The translations under genes and the position numbers were made by a program. This document shows, one piece after another, positions 1 to 6,972 of a stretch of 64,000 bases of DNA. The notes beneath the pieces are model-generated. The model did no database searches. It was not told where the DNA came from and saw nothing but the letters and a program-made list of their open reading frames with translations. Source of the DNA: Micromonospora noduli (lineage in GTDB: Bacteria > Actinomycetota > Actinomycetes > Mycobacteriales > Micromonosporaceae); NCBI RefSeq assembly GCF_003264365.1, contig NZ_PYAK01000020.1:38801-102800 (forward strand), given 5' to 3'. Positions within the stretch are counted from its first letter, which is position 1; every line of letters starts with the position of its first letter.

Positions 1-113
1 GACTCCAGGTCGACGCCGGAGGGGCCGAGCGTGGTGTCGTCGTCGAGCCCCTCGACGTCGTAGTTCATGTCGGCGAGCTGCTCGACGACGAAGGCGCGGA
101 CCTCGGCTCTCAT
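1..113 (-). CDS. Acyl carrier protein, N-terminal part (cut by window edge)
   Basis: Only 37 codons and two bases of a 38th are inside the window. They read as the first helix and loop of a carrier protein: MRAEVRAFVVEQL, then DDDTTLGPSGVDLE, with a Ser codon (TCN) cut by the edge. That Ser is the likely phosphopantetheine site, because ligase-associated ACPs have a G-x-D-x-x-S-L context here. The ATG has a GAGAGGG ribosome site 5 nt upstream. It lies downstream of and in the same direction as the adenylate-forming ligase (743-2131), with the phosphopantetheinyl transferase gene between them on the other strand. I infer a carrier loaded by that ligase and separate from the ACP fused to the cyclase at 6217-6972. 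Most of the domain is unseen. Confidence 0.75.
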   Translation of the reverse strand, partial: MRAEVRAFVVEQLADMNYDVEGLDDDTTLGPSGVDLE

Positions 114-116
114 GGA

Positions 117-122
117 TACCCT
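117..122 (+). promoter_or_regulatory. -10 hexamer of a leaderless promoter for the PPTase gene
   Basis: TACCCT ends 6 nt before the GTG at 129, and no Shine-Dalgarno precedes that codon. The spacing matches the leaderless class seen throughout this window. The element overlaps the ribosome site region of the divergent ACP gene, so the two starts share about 15 bp. Confidence 0.5.
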
Positions 123-128
123 CTCTGC

Positions 129-815
129 GTGGCTCAGCTGACGGTGCCCGGTCGGGACACCGCCTACGTGTGGGTCGGCCGCGACACCGGCGGTCAGCCG
201 GATCCGGCCGCTGTGCTGGTGCGGCGGGCGGGTGCTCTGCTGCTCGGCCGCCCGGAGACCGAGTTGGTGCTGACGCACGACCGCGAGGGACGGCCGGTCG
301 TCCGGGTCGACGAGGTGACCGGGTCGGTGGAGGTGGCGGTCAGCGTCAGCCGCACCGCCGGGCTGGTGGCGGTCGCCGCCCGTCGGGCCGGCGCGGTCGG
401 GGTGGACGTGGAGCGCATCCGCCCGCTGCCGGCGCTCGCGCTGGCCCACCGCTGGTTCCCGCCCGCCGAGCTGGCCTGGTTGGGCGATCGGCCCGAGGCC
501 GGCCGGACGGTGGACTTCCTGCGGCTGTGGACCGCCAAGGAGGCGGTCGGCAAGGCGCTCGGGCGGGGGTTGCGCGACGGCGGGCTGCACCGGTTGATGC
601 CGCCGCCGGGGCTGCCGTTGCGGCCGGTGCCCGGCGACGAACTCCTGCGGGTCGGTCACCCACGGCTGGGCGGGGACCTCGTCCTGGCGGTCGCAGTGCG
701 GGCGAGCGCGCAGGTCGACGTCGAGGTGGTGCAGCGGCCCGGTCACGGGGTGACCGCCGAGCGCAGCGCGTCGGTCGAGCGGACCAGCTTGCCGGTGGTG
801 GTACGGGGCAACTGA
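129..815 (+). CDS. 4'-phosphopantetheinyl transferase (Sfp type)
   Basis: Transfers phosphopantetheine from CoA to the Ser of carrier proteins, turning apo-ACP into holo-ACP. The 228 residues show the family motifs: SVSRTAGLVAVA (about 72-83), the metal-binding VGVDVE with D93 and E95, and the core WTAKEAVGKALGRG with W134, K137 and E138. Length is normal for Sfp-type enzymes. The GTG start has no ribosome site but has a -10 hexamer 6 nt upstream, suggesting leaderless translation. The 3' end overlaps the convergent ligase gene by 73 bp. Likely targets are the two ACPs of this locus, although it could also serve other synthases in the cell. It is the only gene on this strand within an otherwise minus-strand block. 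Confidence 0.9.
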   Translation: MAQLTVPGRDTAYVWVGRDTGGQPDPAAVLVRRAGALLLGRPETELVLTHDREGRPVVRVDEVTGSVEVAVSVSRTAGLVAVAARRAGAVGVDVERIRPLPALALAHRWFPPAELAWLGDRPEAGRTVDFLRLWTAKEAVGKALGRGLRDGGLHRLMPPPGLPLRPVPGDELLRVGHPRLGGDLVLAVAVRASAQVDVEVVQRPGHGVTAERSASVERTSLPVVVRGN

Positions 816-2131
816 TCGAGCAGGTGCAGCGCCCGGGGCCGTTTGTAGCCGGCCAACCGCTCGGCGAGGAGCTTGTCCAGCGTCTCCTCCGACAGCGGGC
901 CGTCGGGTTGGACGTACGCGGTGATGCCGTCGTCCCAGACCACCACCGCGGCGGCAACCCCGGTCAGCTCGGCGACGGTGGCCTCCACCTCGGTCAGGTC
1001 GACCTTCATCCCGCCGACGGAGACCTGCGAGTCGAGTCGACCGCGCACCGTGACCAGGCCGGTGTCCTCATCGACGGTGCCGGCGTCGCGGGTGTGCAGC
1101 CAGCCGTCGGACCAGCGGGTCGGGTCGCTCAGGCCGACGTACGGCGACGCCGGGCAGGACACCCACAGCTCACCGCCGGACTCGCGGACCTGGATCCCGG
1201 GCGCGGGGGCGATCGACGGTCGGTGCGACCCGTACAGGTCGGTGCCGATCACCCCGACCTCGGTCATCCCGTACATGTTGCCCAGCGGCACCCCGTACCG
1301 GTCGGTGAACGCCCGGGCGACGGCGGCCGGCACCAGCTCGCCGCCGGTGGTCATCCGCCGCAGCTGCGGCAGTGGCCCGGCCGGGCGGGTGGAGGCGAGC
1401 AGTCCGATGTGGAACGGGACACCGAGCACGGTGGCCGGTGTGGTGCCGGCGCTGATCGCGGCCAGCACGGCGTCGCCGCTGAGCCGTTCCGGCGGCACCA
1501 GCTCGACCCCGGCGTGCAGCCCGTAGAGCAGGCCGCCGACCAGGCCGAGCACGTGCACCATCGAGGGCAGCAGGATGATCCGCTCGCCGGGCAGCGCCAC
1601 CCCGTCGATCCGGGTGTAGCGGTGCACCTCGGCGACCAGGTCGGCGGCGGTGCGGCCGATCACCTTGGACGGGCCGGTGGAGCCGGAGCTGAGCTGGATC
1701 ACGGCATGGCCGCTGACCGCCGGGCGGTCGGCGTACCGGGTGACGCCCTCGGTGACGTCGACGAAGATCTTCAGCGCGCCGCCACCGGTCCGCACCGGAG
1801 CGACCACCACCTGCGGGGTCAACCGGGCCAGCGCCCGGTCCACCTCGTGGTCGGTGAGCCGGTGGTCGAGCAGGATCGCCTGCCCCCCGGCGCGCCAGGT
1901 GGCGAGCAGGTTCACCACGTACGCCAGCGACGGTGGCAACCGCAGCGCCGCGGCGCCACCGGGGCGCAGTCCGGCGGTGGTCAACCGGTCCTGCGCGTCG
2001 GTCACCAGCCGGTGCAGTGTGGCTCGGTCGACGGGCTCGGGCAAACGGAGACAAACGTCGGTCGGGTGGCCGGCGAAAAGGACTTCGTCCACCCAGCCGG
2101 GGTCGGTCGCCGTAGGATCTTCTGCCGTCAC
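743..2131 (-). CDS. Adenylate-forming acyl/aryl ligase (ANL superfamily)
   Basis: Activates a carboxylic acid as acyl-AMP and passes it to a thiol, here probably the adjacent ACP. The 462 residues are short for the family (about 500-550) but carry the core motifs in order: LSSGSTGPSK (P-loop A3), YGMTEVG (A5), DGWLHTRD (A7), GRLDSQVSVGGMKVDL (hinge A8) and PRTTTGKLVR with the catalytic Lys (A10). The N-terminal part before the P-loop is compact. The substrate cannot be read from sequence. The start is a GTG without a strong ribosome site. Presence beside an ACP and a PPTase in a type II polyketide locus suggests loading of a non-acetate starter or a side acyl group. A stand-alone CoA ligase is the alternative. 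Confidence 0.85.
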   Translation of the reverse strand: MTAEDPTATDPGWVDEVLFAGHPTDVCLRLPEPVDRATLHRLVTDAQDRLTTAGLRPGGAAALRLPPSLAYVVNLLATWRAGGQAILLDHRLTDHEVDRALARLTPQVVVAPVRTGGGALKIFVDVTEGVTRYADRPAVSGHAVIQLSSGSTGPSKVIGRTAADLVAEVHRYTRIDGVALPGERIILLPSMVHVLGLVGGLLYGLHAGVELVPPERLSGDAVLAAISAGTTPATVLGVPFHIGLLASTRPAGPLPQLRRMTTGGELVPAAVARAFTDRYGVPLGNMYGMTEVGVIGTDLYGSHRPSIAPAPGIQVRESGGELWVSCPASPYVGLSDPTRWSDGWLHTRDAGTVDEDTGLVTVRGRLDSQVSVGGMKVDLTEVEATVAELTGVAAAVVVWDDGITAYVQPDGPLSEETLDKLLAERLAGYKRPRALHLLDQLPRTTTGKLVRSTDALRSAVTP

Positions 2132-2417
2132 TGCCGTTCACCGCCCAGCATGAAAGAGGGCGAATCCGCCCATCACGTACGCTTGTCGGGGTGCTGCGGG
2201 GAACCATACGACGCCCACAAGGCCATTGCTAGATGCGAATGGATGGATCAAAAGCAGCGGCCAGCCGGATTGCCGACAGCCCGTTCGGCGGACAGAATCA
2301 GGCGGGCGACTTGGCGGAGCGTCACCGAGGTATGACCCCTCGTACCACCGTCGCGCGGTGCCAGCCGGACGGCCGATGGCGTCGCGCTCACCGGGTGAGC
2401 CAGACGATGCGCGCGCG
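2132..2417. other. Gap before the ligase gene, nothing firm
   Basis: 286 bp between the ligase start and the D-aminopeptidase remnant. Base composition is more even than in the flanking genes. No convincing coding frame, hairpin or promoter pair was found. Any promoter for the ligase and ACP should lie here. Confidence 0.4.
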
Positions 2418-2790
2418 CTAGCTCGGTTTGATGCTGGCGAGTTGCACCAGCAGCTGAACCAGCCGGTACGCCTCGGCGACGTCGGCGGCGTGGAAGGCGA
2501 CCGTCCGGCCGCCGCCGACGCGGGTCACACCCGGCACCAGAGTTGCGAGGTCGACCATGTACGGGCCGTACAGGTCGACCTCGACGTCCAACGGCCCGGC
2601 CATCTTCGGCGGCGGAATCGAGGCGCGCCGGGCGATCGCGTCGGCGGCGGCGCGGCGCAGCCGCTCCCGTGCCTCCTGCGGATGCAGGGCCACCGCGGCG
2701 GCCTGCCCCAGGGTCTGCCTGACGGCGACGTTGAGGCCGATCTTCGCCCAGCGATCGTCCGGCCACCCGCACGTCGAGGATGGCGTCACG
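2418..2790 (-). pseudogene. Remnant of a D-aminopeptidase (DppA, peptidase M55), C-terminal part only
   Basis: The minus-strand frame ending at 2418 reads like the last 110-115 residues of M55 D-aminopeptidases: GLNVAVRQTLGQAAAV (compare the family's AVKEALGR-type strand), HPQEARERLRRAAADAI, GPLDVEVDLYGPYMVDLATLVPGV, and the terminal helix DVAEAYRLVQLLVQLAS. The N-terminal two thirds with the zinc ligands are absent, and the frame upstream of about 2790 does not resemble the family. No ribosome site or sensible start precedes it. I infer a decayed gene that ends at a natural stop. It lies between the terminator hairpin of the polyketide operon and the ligase gene, so it may mark an old insertion or deletion junction. 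The family call rests on recalled motif shape. Confidence 0.55.
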
Positions 2791-2829
2791 CAACGCCGCG
2801 CGCGAGGAGATCGTGCTCGTACAAGGAAA

Positions 2830-2860
2830 TAGTGGCCTCCACCCGAGGGCGAGGCCACTA
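2830..2860 (-). terminator. Hairpin ending the polyketide operon
   Basis: Perfect 10-bp inverted repeat (TAGTGGCCTC and its complement) with an 11-nt loop, starting about 42 nt after the stop of the ABM-domain gene. There is no long T-run, as is common in high-GC actinobacteria. Confidence 0.7.
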
Positions 2861-2901
2861 CATCCTGGATCGAGCGCGATCATCCAGGCCGGCGCAGAGC
2901 G

Positions 2902-3219
2902 TCAGGTCAGCGCCGGCGTCTGGGCGTGGATGTGGAAGCGCAGCGAACGGGCGTCGGTGAAGCACTCCCGCATCGGGCGTACGAGGTCCCGGTGCTCCGG
3001 GCTGCGTTCCCACTCTTCGAAGTCGGCCAGGCTCGCCCACTCGCTGGTGATCAACCACTGCTCCGGGTCGGTCGACGACCGGCACACCTGGTCGACCAGG
3101 TGCCCCGGCACACCGCTGGCGACGAGGTGCCGCACCTCCTCGTACGCGGCGAGGAACTGCTCGGTGCGCGGCACCGGCACCCGTACCAGAAAGACCACCC
3201 GGGCCCGTTTGTCGCTCAT
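2902..3219 (-). CDS. ABM-domain (antibiotic biosynthesis monooxygenase-like) protein
   Basis: A 105-residue single-domain protein with the dimeric alpha/beta ferredoxin-like pattern of ABM proteins: an opening strand VVFLVRVPV, a helix EQFLAAYEEVRHLV, WLITSEWASLADFEEWERSPEH, and a closing strand RSLRFHIHA. ABM enzymes in aromatic polyketide loci perform cofactor-free oxidation of anthrone-like intermediates, and related folds act as cyclases. The ATG overlaps the stop of the chain length factor gene as ATGA, so translation is coupled. It is the last gene before the operon hairpin. Whether it oxidises or cyclises cannot be told from sequence. Confidence 0.8.
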   Translation of the reverse strand: MSDKRARVVFLVRVPVPRTEQFLAAYEEVRHLVASGVPGHLVDQVCRSSTDPEQWLITSEWASLADFEEWERSPEHRDLVRPMRECFTDARSLRFHIHAQTPALT

Positions 3220-4472
3220 GACGCCTCTCCCCTCATCGGCGCGGCCCCGCGCAGGACCAGCGCGCTGTTGAACCCGTCGAAGCCCCGCGCGCAGATCAGG
3301 GCGAGTCGGCTTCGCGGGCGGCGGTGCTCGCGTAGGAAGTCCAGGTCGCAGCCCTCGGCCACCTCGTCCGGTCCCGCCGACGCGGGCAACGTGTCGTGGG
3401 CGAAGGCGAGCAGCGCGGTGGCCACGTCCAACGCCGAGCCGCCCTGGTACGCCCGACCGGTCAGCGGCTTCTGCGTGGTCACCGGGGGCGGCCGGTCGGC
3501 GAACACGGCCCGCAGCGCCTCGGCCTCGCTGCGGTCGTAGCGGTGCACGCCGAGCGCGTCGGGCAGCACCACGTCGATTCCGGCGGCGGCGACGCCCGCC
3601 CGGTCCAGGGCCAGCCGCATCGCCCGTGCGTACTGGGCTGGGTCGCCGCTGCTCTCCGCCGTGGTGTGCGCGGCGTCGTGGGTGGAGCCCCACCCGCTCA
3701 CCTCGCCGTAGACACGGGCGCCCCGGGCCAGGGCGTGCCCCAACTCCTCCACCACGAACACGGCTCCGCCCTCGGCCGGCAGGTAACCGCTGGCCGTGGC
3801 GTCGAACGGCCGGTACGCCCGCTCCGGGTCGGCGACGTCACTGAGCAGCCCCGAGCGCAGCTGGCAGGCGAGCGCGTACGGACTCAACGGGCACTCGGTG
3901 GCCCCGGCGATCACGACCGGGGTGCCGCGGCGCACCGCGCGGGCGGCGTGCGCCAGGCTGTCCAGCCCGCCGGCCGACTCCGCGACCAGCACCCCGCTCG
4001 GGCCCTTGAACTGGTGGTGGATGGAGAGCTGCCCGACGCTGGCCGCGTAGAACCAGGCGATCGACTGGTACGCGCCGACCGTCCGCGACGTGCCGCCCCA
4101 CAGCCGTTGCAGTTCCCGCTGACCGAACAGGTTGCCCCCGGACGAACTGGCCAGGGTCACCGCGTAGCCGTACGGGTCGGGGGCCCGGTCGGGCAGGCCG
4201 GCGTCGGCCAGCGCCAGCCGGGTGGCGGCGAAGCCGAGGTGCGTCCACCTGTCGGTCTGCACCAACTGTCGGCTATCGGCGTAGGAGTCGGCGGTGAAGC
4301 CGGGCACCTCCCCGCCGAAGCGGGTCGGATAGCCGGCCGGGTCGAACAACGTGATCGGCCCGGTCCGGCGGGTGCCGGCGAGGACCGTGCGCCAGTGCGC
4401 GTCCGCGCCGATGCCGCTCGGTGCGACCACCCCGATGCCGGTCACCACGGCGCGAGCCACCTCCGCGCTCAC
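3216..4472 (-). CDS. Chain length factor (KS-beta) of a type II polyketide synthase
   Basis: The 418-residue partner of the KS-alpha gene just upstream. It shares the thiolase-like ketosynthase fold (VVTGIGVVAPSGIGADAHW at the start, AEGGAVFVVEE near 237) but lacks the active-site Cys. The matching stretch reads VLVAESAGGLD, with E165 and S166. Most chain length factors have Gln where this one has S166. The family controls the number of malonate extensions and may decarboxylate malonyl-ACP. The start is GTG with a GGAG ribosome site. Unlike the usual overlapping KS-alpha/KS-beta pair, 76 bp of repeat-like sequence separate the two genes. Expected to form a heterodimer with the product of 4549-5823. 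Confidence 0.93.
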   Translation of the reverse strand: MSAEVARAVVTGIGVVAPSGIGADAHWRTVLAGTRRTGPITLFDPAGYPTRFGGEVPGFTADSYADSRQLVQTDRWTHLGFAATRLALADAGLPDRAPDPYGYAVTLASSSGGNLFGQRELQRLWGGTSRTVGAYQSIAWFYAASVGQLSIHHQFKGPSGVLVAESAGGLDSLAHAARAVRRGTPVVIAGATECPLSPYALACQLRSGLLSDVADPERAYRPFDATASGYLPAEGGAVFVVEELGHALARGARVYGEVSGWGSTHDAAHTTAESSGDPAQYARAMRLALDRAGVAAAGIDVVLPDALGVHRYDRSEAEALRAVFADRPPPVTTQKPLTGRAYQGGSALDVATALLAFAHDTLPASAGPDEVAEGCDLDFLREHRRPRSRLALICARGFDGFNSALVLRGAAPMRGEAS

Positions 4473-4548
4473 GCCAGCACTCCGCTTCGCTCCGCGCCGG
4501 CGCGAGACGCCGCGCTGCTGTGCCTGATGGTTCGCTCGCTACGCTCGC
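4473..4548. repeat. Short repeat-rich spacer between KS-alpha and CLF
   Basis: The 76-bp spacer contains two purine-patterned repeat motifs, read on the minus strand as GAGCGTAGCGAGCG and GCGGAGCGAAGCGGAG. They look like small intergenic repeat units of high-GC actinobacterial genomes. The second also supplies the GGAG ribosome site of the CLF gene. Confidence 0.5.
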
Positions 4549-5823
4549 TCACGCCGCCACCGCGCCGAGCATCCGACGGAAGACCATCGCCGACTGGAAA
4601 CCGCCGAACCCGCTGCCCACCGAAAGGGCCACGTCCACCGGAACCTCCCGTGCCTCATTGGGTACGTAGTCCAGGTCGCACTCCGGGTCCCGGGTGCTCC
4701 AGTTCGCCGTCGGTGGCACCACACCGAACTCGATGGCGAGGGCGCACGCGGCCATCTCGATCGACCCGATCGCGCCGAGCGAGTGCCCGACCATCGACTT
4801 GATCGAGCTGATCGGTATCCGGTACGCGGCCTGGCCCAGCGCCCGCTTGAACGCGGCCGTCTCGTGTCGGTCGTTCTGCCGGGTGCCCGAGCCGTGCGCG
4901 CTGATGTAGGAGACCTGCTCGGGCAGGATCCGGCCCTGCCGGAGCGCGTCGGTGACGGCGAGGCCCATCTCCAGCCCGTCCGGCCGCAGCCCGGTCATGT
5001 GGAAGCCGTTGCTGCGGCTGGCGTAGCCGGCCACCTCGCAGTAGATGTGCGCTCCCCGCCGCCGGGCGTGCCCGGCCTCCTCCAGCACCAGCACCGCCCC
5101 GCCCTCGGCCAGCACGAACCCGTGCCGGTCAGCGTCGAACGGGCGGGAGGCGTGTGCCGGGTCGTCGTTGTCCGGGCTGGTCGCCTTGATCGCGTCGAAC
5201 GAGGCGACGGTGACCGGGGAAATCGGCGAGTCGGACGCACCGGCCAGCATCACGTCCGCCTCACCGTCCACGATCATCTGGTGGGCGTACCCGATGGCGT
5301 CGATGCCGGAGGTGCACCCGGTGGAGACCACCTGCGCCGGGCCGTGCAGCCCGTGCCGGCAGGCCACGTCCGCCGCGAGGCTGCTGGGCACCAACGCCTG
5401 ATAGAGGTACGGGCCACCGCGCGTCCCGTCCACCAGCCAGCGTCGGCCGTGCTCGCTCACCGTGACGTACTCCTGCTCCAACGCCATCGTGCCGCCCACC
5501 GCCGTGCCCAGCACCACCCCGGCCCGGTCCCGTTCCGCGTCGGTGAGCACCAACTGGGCATCGGCCACCGCCTCGACGGAGCAGGCCAGCGCGAACTGCA
5601 CGTACCGGTCGGCCCGCCGCAGTTCGGCCTCGCTGAGCCCCGCCGCGACCGGGTCGAAGTCGCACTCCGCCGCGATCTGCGACCGGAACGCCGACGGGTC
5701 GAAGAAACTGATCCGCCGGGTGGCGGTCCGCCCCTCGGTGATGGTCTTCCAGAAGCGGTCCCGGCTGGCGCCGCCCGGGGCGACCACCCCAATGCCGGTC
5801 ACCACCGTGCGGCGCCCGGTCAT
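4549..5823 (-). CDS. Ketosynthase KS-alpha of a type II polyketide synthase
   Basis: Catalyses decarboxylative Claisen condensation of malonyl-ACP onto the growing poly-beta-ketone. The 424 residues include the catalytic Cys in VSTGCTSGID (C170), His in SAHGSGT (H310), and Lys/His in SIKSMVGHSLGAIGS (K342, H347). The segment around 130-150 (GGPYLYQALVPSSLAADV) recalls spore-pigment and pentangular polyphenol ketosynthases; this is an impression and not a computed tree. The ATG overlaps the cupin stop by 4 nt. Forms the minimal synthase with the chain length factor and the ACP fused to the cyclase at 6217-6972, because no separate ACP gene lies next to KS/CLF. Confidence 0.96.
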   Translation of the reverse strand: MTGRRTVVTGIGVVAPGGASRDRFWKTITEGRTATRRISFFDPSAFRSQIAAECDFDPVAAGLSEAELRRADRYVQFALACSVEAVADAQLVLTDAERDRAGVVLGTAVGGTMALEQEYVTVSEHGRRWLVDGTRGGPYLYQALVPSSLAADVACRHGLHGPAQVVSTGCTSGIDAIGYAHQMIVDGEADVMLAGASDSPISPVTVASFDAIKATSPDNDDPAHASRPFDADRHGFVLAEGGAVLVLEEAGHARRRGAHIYCEVAGYASRSNGFHMTGLRPDGLEMGLAVTDALRQGRILPEQVSYISAHGSGTRQNDRHETAAFKRALGQAAYRIPISSIKSMVGHSLGAIGSIEMAACALAIEFGVVPPTANWSTRDPECDLDYVPNEAREVPVDVALSVGSGFGGFQSAMVFRRMLGAVAA

Positions 5824-6224
5824 GACCCGCCCCGCTGTTCGACCAGTTCGGTGTCGACGTGGCCCAGTTCGGGCCGGGGTGCGAGCGGGCCCAGGTGGAA
5901 GACCACCTCGGCCGGTTCGACGCCGGTGTTGCGCAGCCGGTGCCGCACGTTCACCGGTACGAACAGCCCCTCACCGGCGGCCAGCAGCGTCGGCTGGTCG
6001 TCCAGGTCGACGGTGATCGCGCCCCGCACCAGGTACAGGAACTCCTCGCTGTACGGGTGGTAGTGCTCGGCGATCCGCTCCCCCGGCTCGAGGGTGGCCA
6101 CCCCGAGAAAACCGGAGGTGCTGCCGACGGTGCGGGGGCCGAGCAGCACCCGAAGCTCACCGCCGCGACGGCGGTCGGCGGGTACGTCCCGGGCGGCGAT
6201 CGGGCGGGTGCTCAGGTCACTCAT
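5820..6224 (-). CDS. Cupin-fold protein of the polyketide locus (putative cyclase/oxygenase)
   Basis: 134 residues with a single cupin barrel. Motif 1 is GERIAEHYHPYSEEFLYLVRG (His, His and Glu as metal ligands) and motif 2 is GEGLFVPVNVRHRLRNTG with the fourth ligand His. Small cupins of the TcmJ type occur in many aromatic polyketide clusters and help ring closure, probably with the aromatase/cyclase. The ATG at 6224 is preferred over the upstream one because it overlaps the end of the preceding gene by 8 nt, whereas the upstream extension is low-complexity Arg/Pro. The stop overlaps the KS-alpha start as ATGA. Confidence 0.85.
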   Translation of the reverse strand: MSDLSTRPIAARDVPADRRRGGELRVLLGPRTVGSTSGFLGVATLEPGERIAEHYHPYSEEFLYLVRGAITVDLDDQPTLLAAGEGLFVPVNVRHRLRNTGVEPAEVVFHLGPLAPRPELGHVDTELVEQRGGS

Positions 6225-6972
6225 CGTCGGCCTCCGTCGGTGTGTCGCTGGCGGTCTGGCTGCCCTGGTCGGCACGCTGCCAGGCGATCCGCTCCACCCG
6301 GTCCTTGATCACCGCGAGTTGGATCACGCTGTTGGTGTTGATCCGCTCGGTCATCGCGGCGTTGTCGACCGGCGCGGTCGGTTTCATCGCGAAGTCCTGC
6401 GTCCAGGTCATCCGGGTGCCACCGGCCTCCTCGGTGTAGCGCCAGTGGATGCGCATGTACTCGAACGGTCCGGTCTCGACCCGGTGCGCCCGGACCTGCC
6501 TGCTCACCGGGTCGGCGGTGCGCTCGCTGACCCAACTCCAGGACACCCCGTTCTCGTCGGGGTACATGGTGAGGCGGAACCGCACCGTGTGCCCCTCGCG
6601 GTGCAGGATCTCCACCACGGCGTACTCGGTGAACAGCTCGGTCCAGTTCGCCACGTCGTTGGTGACCTCCCAGACCAGCCCCAGCGGCGCGTCGATGACC
6701 ATGCTGTTCTCGGTGTGTCCGGGCGGGTCGGTGCGGCGGGCGACCAGGTCGGCCACCGCCGGGATGCTCAACTGTCCGGCCTGCTCGGGGATGGCCACCT
6801 GCCAGCGGTCGGCGACGACGGCCGACAGTTCCAGCAGGGCGAGCGAGTCCATGCCCAGCTCCTCCAGCGACGCGGCGGGCGCCCGGGCCGCGGCGTCGGC
6901 ATCCAGCCCGCAGTGCGCCACCAGGATGTCGGTGATCTCGGCGGTCATCGGGCGACCATGGGTGACGGTCAT
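6217..6972 (-). CDS. Fused acyl carrier protein and TcmN-like aromatase/cyclase
   Basis: One uninterrupted 251-residue frame holds two proteins that are usually separate. Residues about 9-85 are an ACP with the pantetheine site LEELGMDSL (S43). From about residue 95 a START/Bet v1-type polyketide cyclase begins: HTENSMVIDAPLGLVWEVTND, then TMYPDENGVSWSWVSERT, and a GPFEYMRIHWRYTE segment close to WhiE-type first-ring cyclases. The ACP carries the chain and the cyclase directs the first aldol closures. The ATG overlaps the carboxylase stop (ATGA); an alternative start lies 8 codons on. I find no stop codon or internal start with a ribosome site at the domain boundary, so a true fusion is most likely. 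A sequencing indel is possible. Confidence 0.9.
   Translation of the reverse strand: MTVTHGRPMTAEITDILVAHCGLDADAAARAPAASLEELGMDSLALLELSAVVADRWQVAIPEQAGQLSIPAVADLVARRTDPPGHTENSMVIDAPLGLVWEVTNDVANWTELFTEYAVVEILHREGHTVRFRLTMYPDENGVSWSWVSERTADPVSRQVRAHRVETGPFEYMRIHWRYTEEAGGTRMTWTQDFAMKPTAPVDNAAMTERINTNSVIQLAVIKDRVERIAWQRADQGSQTASDTPTEADDE

Noticed and set aside
170..2335. Open frame of 721 codons on the plus strand
   Set aside because: Composed of Arg/Gly/Ala-rich sequence antisense to the PPTase and ligase genes; long spurious frames are expected at this GC content.
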